Below, piece after piece: positions 5,475-8,275 of a stretch of 8,275 nt of DNA (positions within the stretch are counted from its first letter, which is position 1; each line of letters begins with the position of its first letter). The DNA lies in assembly GCA_017552495.1 (NCBI GenBank), contig JAFZPW010000065.1, positions 1 through 8,275 on the forward strand, in the 5' to 3' direction. The DNA is from Clostridia bacterium (GTDB lineage Bacteria; Bacillota; Clostridia; Oscillospirales; Butyricicoccaceae). Under the pieces are notes generated by a model, which ran no database searches, was not told where the DNA came from, and was given only the letters and a program-made list of their open reading frames with translations. The position numbers and the translations under genes are program-made.

Positions 5475-6467
5475 TTGTCTTACAAGAAAGAAGATTATCT
5501 TTGCGTTTCCGCCATGATTCGCGGCCGCGAGCCCAGACTGCTGGACAACGGAAAAGCCGAACGTATGCTGGACGCGCCCACCTTTGAGGACGCGGCGAAG
5601 GTTTTAACCGACTGCGGCTATCCCGACCTGTCTCAGATGCGGGCGAGCGAAATTGACGCCGCGCTGGCGGAGCGCAGAAACGGGGTCTTTGCGGAACTGG
5701 AGCGCATGGTTCCCGACCGGAGGCTCATCGACTTCTTCCGGATGAAATACGATTATCACAACGTCAAGGCCATTCTCAAGGGCGAGGCCATAAGGCAGGA
5801 TGCGACGCATCTGCTCAGCGGCGCGGGGCGCGTGGCTCCAGCAGAACTGCAGGAGTTTTATCGCGAAGCGCGCTTCGGCGAGTTGCCCCCCGTCATGGCG
5901 CAGGCCATGACAGAGGCCGAAACCGTTCTGGCCCGCACCGCCAACCCCCAGCTTTCAGATTTCGTTTTGGACAAGGCGTATTTCACCGAGCTACGGCAGA
6001 CGGCAAAGGAACTGAAGATCCCGTTCTTGGCGGATTACGCGGCGCTTCTGGCCGACGGCGTCAATCTCCGCACCGCTGTGCGGACCCGCCGGATGGGAAA
6101 GGATTCGGTCTTTTTGGGCGACGTGCTGCTGGAGGGCGGCACAGTGGAGCCCAGGCGCATCACCGCCGCGGAAGACGGCGACGCGCTGCGGGCGCTTTAT
6201 GCCGGCAAGCCGCTGGAGAAGGCGGCCGCGCTGGGCGCCGAAGCGCTGGAGGGCGGCTCGCTGACGGCTTTTGAACGGGCCTGCGACAACGCGGTGAACG
6301 CCTATTTGAAAAAGGCGAAATACGTCAGTTTCGGCGCGGAGCCGGTGGCGGCGTATCTGGCGGCCGTGGAAGAGGAGATTACCGCCGTCCGCATGATCCT
6401 TACGGGCAGGCTGGCGGGCATCTCGCCCGACGCCATCCGGGAAAGGATGCGTGATCTTTATGCTTAA
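5475..6467 (+). CDS. ntpC: V/A-type ATPase subunit C (V-ATPase subunit d homologue)
   Basis: The 330-residue protein starts with TTG. This start is supported by a perfect ribosome binding site and by the sequence YLCVSAMIRGREPRLL, which aligns with the family pattern of a Tyr-rich start followed by a conserved Arg/Glu/Leu helix. Further hallmarks are DFFRMKYDYHNVKAILKG (86-103) and the C-terminal FGAEPVAAYLAAVEEEI (286-302), followed by RMILTGRLAGI and IRERMRDLY to the end. The fold is a three-part funnel of helices that sits on the K ring and acts as the socket for the central shaft (D and F), linking head rotation to the ring. One copy is present per complex. The last 8 bases overlap the start of the F gene. 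The use of TTG in an operon with otherwise ATG starts may lower output. Confidence 0.93.
   Translation: MSYKKEDYLCVSAMIRGREPRLLDNGKAERMLDAPTFEDAAKVLTDCGYPDLSQMRASEIDAALAERRNGVFAELERMVPDRRLIDFFRMKYDYHNVKAILKGEAIRQDATHLLSGAGRVAPAELQEFYREARFGELPPVMAQAMTEAETVLARTANPQLSDFVLDKAYFTELRQTAKELKIPFLADYAALLADGVNLRTAVRTRRMGKDSVFLGDVLLEGGTVEPRRITAAEDGDALRALYAGKPLEKAAALGAEALEGGSLTAFERACDNAVNAYLKKAKYVSFGAEPVAAYLAAVEEEITAVRMILTGRLAGISPDAIRERMRDLYA
6442..6447 (+). promoter_or_regulatory. Weak ribosome binding site of subunit F
   Basis: AAAGGA ends 12 bases before the ATG at 6460, longer than ideal, and only 3 bases before an in-frame GTG at 6451. Translation is probably helped by coupling to subunit C, whose stop lies within the start region. 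Confidence 0.4.
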
Positions 6468-6780
6468 AATTGCCGTGATCGGCGGCCGCGAGACCGTGAT
6501 GGGATTTAAGGCGCTGGGCCTTGAGACCTATCCCGCCGCCGACGGGACCGAGGCGGGGCAGATCCTGCGCCGTCTGACCCGTGACAGCGAAGACTACGCG
6601 ATTATTTATATCGAAGAAGCGCTGGCCGAGCAGATCACTGCCGAGATCGACAGATTCAAGGATCGCCCCGCGCCGGCCGTGATTCTGATCCCCGGCCGCG
6701 AGGGATCCATCGGACTTGGCCAAGCGGCGCTGAAGGCCGCCGTGGAGCGTGCCGTGGGCACAAATATCCTGGGCGACTGA
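6460..6780 (+). CDS. ntpG: V/A-type ATPase central shaft subunit F
   Basis: The 106-residue product begins MLKIAVIGGRETVMGFKALGL, the typical start of subunit F, with a GGRETVMGF turn at 8-16. It has a small alternating alpha/beta fold (Rossmann-like), with strands near KIAVIG, YAIIYI and PAVILIP, and a C-terminal helix, GQAALKAAVERAVG, that would lie against subunit D. It is part of the rotating shaft, with one copy per complex. In Enterococcus hirae the equivalent is named NtpG. I chose ATG 6460 over GTG 6451 because family members start at this point and the GTG would be too close to the ribosome binding site. The start overlaps the end of subunit C by 8 bases. Length is normal for the family (about 100-110). 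Confidence 0.92.
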   Translation: MLKIAVIGGRETVMGFKALGLETYPAADGTEAGQILRRLTRDSEDYAIIYIEEALAEQITAEIDRFKDRPAPAVILIPGREGSIGLGQAALKAAVERAVGTNILGD

Positions 6781-6804
6781 CGCCCGATCCCTTCAATCCA
6801 CACA

Positions 6805-6812
6805 AAGGAAGG
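6805..6812 (+). promoter_or_regulatory. Ribosome binding site of subunit A, with a start-stop pair before the start codon
   Basis: AAGGAAGG lies 7 bases before the ATG at 6820. Between them is ATGTAA (6814-6819), a start codon followed at once by a stop, in frame with the real start. The first ATG is only one base from the ribosome binding site, so the second is taken as the gene start. Confidence 0.65.
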
Positions 6813-6819
6813 TATGTAA

Positions 6820-8275
6820 ATGAGCGGAATTATTACCAAAGTTTCCGGGCCGCTTGTGGTGGCCAAGGGCCTTGCGGACGCCAATGTCTCCGACGTGGTG
6901 CGCGTAGGCGCTCAGCGGCTCATCGGCGAGATTTTGAACATGACCGGCGATACGGCCTCGATCCAGGTCTATGAAGAGACCTCTGGACTTGGCCCGGGCG
7001 CCGATGTGGAAACCACCGGCATGCCCATGTCCGTGGAACTGGGACCCGGTATGCTGGACAACATTTACGACGGCATCCAGCGTCCCCTGCCCGAGATGCG
7101 GGCGCTGACGGGCGATTCCATCACCCGCGGCACCGACGTTCCCGCCCTCAACCGGGAGAAAAAATGGCAGTTTACTCCTGTGGTGAAGCCGGGCGTTTCC
7201 GTCACCGCCGGCGACGTGCTGGGCACTGTTCAGGAGACCTCTGCTATTTTGCACAAGATCATGGTGCCCGTGGGCGTCGAGGGCGAAGTGCTCTCGGTGG
7301 AAAGCGGTGAGCATGTGGTCACCGACGTCATCGCCGTTGTCCGCGACAAAACGGGCGCGGAGCACAAACTCACCATGATCCAGCGCTGGCCCGTGCGTAT
7401 CGCCCGCCCCTATCTCCGGAAATATGTTCCCAGCCGTCCCATGAACAGCGGCCAGCGGATCATTGATACCATGTTCCCCATCGCCAAAGGCGGCACCGCC
7501 GCCGTCCCCGGCCCCTTCGGCTCGGGTAAGACCGTGGTGCAGCATCAGCTTGCCAAGTGGTCTGATGTGGACATCGTTATCTACATCGGCTGCGGGGAAC
7601 GCGGTAACGAGATGACCGACGTTCTGATGGAGTTTCCCGAACTGAAGGATCCCCGCAACGGCGAGCCGCTGATGAAGCGCACCGTGTTGATTGCCAACAC
7701 CTCGGATATGCCCGTGGCTGCCCGCGAAGCGTCGATTTATACCGGCATTACCATCGCGGAATATTTCCGCGATATGGGTTACGACGTGGCCGTTCTGGCC
7801 GACTCCACCTCCCGCTGGGCCGAGGCGCTGCGCGAAATGTCCGGCCGCCTGGAGGAGATGCCCGGCGAAGAGGGCTATCCCGCCTATCTGGCCTCCCGTC
7901 TGGCGCAGTTTTATGAGCGCGCCGGCGTGGTGGAGTGCTTGGGCGCCGACGACCGGCAGGGCTCTGTCACCGCCATCGGCGCGGTTTCTCCGCCCGGCGG
8001 CGATATTTCCGAGCCGGTGGCGCAGGCCACCATGCGCATCGTCAAGGTGTTCTGGGCGCTGGATTCCAGTTTGGCCTATGCCCGCCACTTCCCGGCCATC
8101 AACTGGCTGACCTCGTATTCCCTGTATATGGACACCCTTCGTCCCTGGTACACCCAGCAGTTCGGCGAGGCCTATATGCAGAACCGCGAGCGGGCCATGC
8201 ACATCCTGCAGGAAGAAAGCGAACTGCAGGAGATCGTCCGTCTGGTGGGCCAGGATGCGCTGAGTCCATCTGACC
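6820..8275 (+). CDS. ntpA: V/A-type ATPase catalytic subunit A, C-terminus cut by window edge
   Basis: The frame is open from the ATG at 6820 to the right edge and gives 485 residues of a family of about 590. It begins with the N-terminal beta barrel (MSGIITKVSGPLVVAKGL), followed by the A-specific inserted bulge domain (about 110-195) that distinguishes V/A-type A subunits from F1 beta. The nucleotide-binding domain holds the P-loop GPFGSGKT (231-238, K237 and T238), GCGERGNEMT with the catalytic glutamate E260, and ADSTSRWAEALRE with the Walker B aspartate D328. The stretch SPPGGDISEPV is also typical. The visible part ends in the helical C-terminal domain at LVGQDALSPSD. Three copies alternate with subunit B to form the ATP-hydrolysing or synthesising head in the cytoplasm. 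No frameshift or missing catalytic residue is seen. Subunits B and D are expected next. Confidence 0.97.
   Translation, partial: MSGIITKVSGPLVVAKGLADANVSDVVRVGAQRLIGEILNMTGDTASIQVYEETSGLGPGADVETTGMPMSVELGPGMLDNIYDGIQRPLPEMRALTGDSITRGTDVPALNREKKWQFTPVVKPGVSVTAGDVLGTVQETSAILHKIMVPVGVEGEVLSVESGEHVVTDVIAVVRDKTGAEHKLTMIQRWPVRIARPYLRKYVPSRPMNSGQRIIDTMFPIAKGGTAAVPGPFGSGKTVVQHQLAKWSDVDIVIYIGCGERGNEMTDVLMEFPELKDPRNGEPLMKRTVLIANTSDMPVAAREASIYTGITIAEYFRDMGYDVAVLADSTSRWAEALREMSGRLEEMPGEEGYPAYLASRLAQFYERAGVVECLGADDRQGSVTAIGAVSPPGGDISEPVAQATMRIVKVFWALDSSLAYARHFPAINWLTSYSLYMDTLRPWYTQQFGEAYMQNRERAMHILQEESELQEIVRLVGQDALSPSD

Noticed and set aside
6451..6459. GTG 6451 as the start of subunit F
   Set aside because: It lies only 3 bases from AAAGGA, and family members start at the MLKIAVIG equivalent. 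It cannot be fully excluded.
6793..8202. A 469-codon open frame on the minus strand opposite subunit A
   Set aside because: It is the shadow of the highly conserved catalytic subunit, with His/Gly-rich composition and no motif.

Overview
The window looks like chromosomal DNA from an anaerobic, Gram-positive Clostridia-type bacterium (Firmicutes/Bacillota) that is moderately GC-rich. This rests on three things: a LytR-CpsA-Psr (LCP) cell-wall protein, strong AGGAGG-type ribosome binding sites before most genes, and a V/A-type ATPase operon in the gene order known from Enterococcus hirae (ntp) and many clostridia. No genus can be named from the sequence alone. No RNA gene, mobile element or CRISPR array was seen.

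Layout. Positions 1-524 (minus strand) hold the N-terminal part of an AEC-family (auxin efflux carrier / malate-malonate permease type) transporter that runs off the left edge. An intergenic region at 525-791 carries divergent promoters and palindromic operator-like sequences. Positions 792-1859 (plus) encode a complete membrane-anchored LCP enzyme, followed by a strong stem-loop terminator at 1872-1910. A second promoter (1968-1996) then starts the V/A-type ATPase operon, which fills the rest of the window: stalk subunit G/H (2080-2394), membrane subunit I (2395-4344), proteolipid K (4346-4837), stalk E (4848-5444), C (5475-6467), F (6460-6780) and catalytic A (6820 to beyond the right edge). 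Subunits B and D are expected just downstream but are not in the window.

How the genes work together. The ATPase genes are tightly packed (gaps of 0 to about 40 bases, one 8-base overlap) and together encode a rotary ATP-driven ion pump or synthase. A (with B outside) is the catalytic head, E and G form the peripheral stalks, F and C belong to the central shaft and its socket, and I plus the K ring form the ion channel. The K subunit keeps every residue known to bind Na+ in E. hirae NtpK, so this is probably a sodium-translocating enzyme. Initiation signals roughly follow stoichiometry: multi-copy subunits (K, E, A) have ATG starts with well-placed Shine-Dalgarno sequences, while single-copy I, C and F have a weak or distant site, a TTG start, or an overlapping start.

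Overall this is a well-conserved housekeeping region. I found no convincing evidence for a new system. The items worth a second look are the predicted Na+ specificity, the palindromes at the two promoter regions, the leader hairpin and the translation-start architecture.
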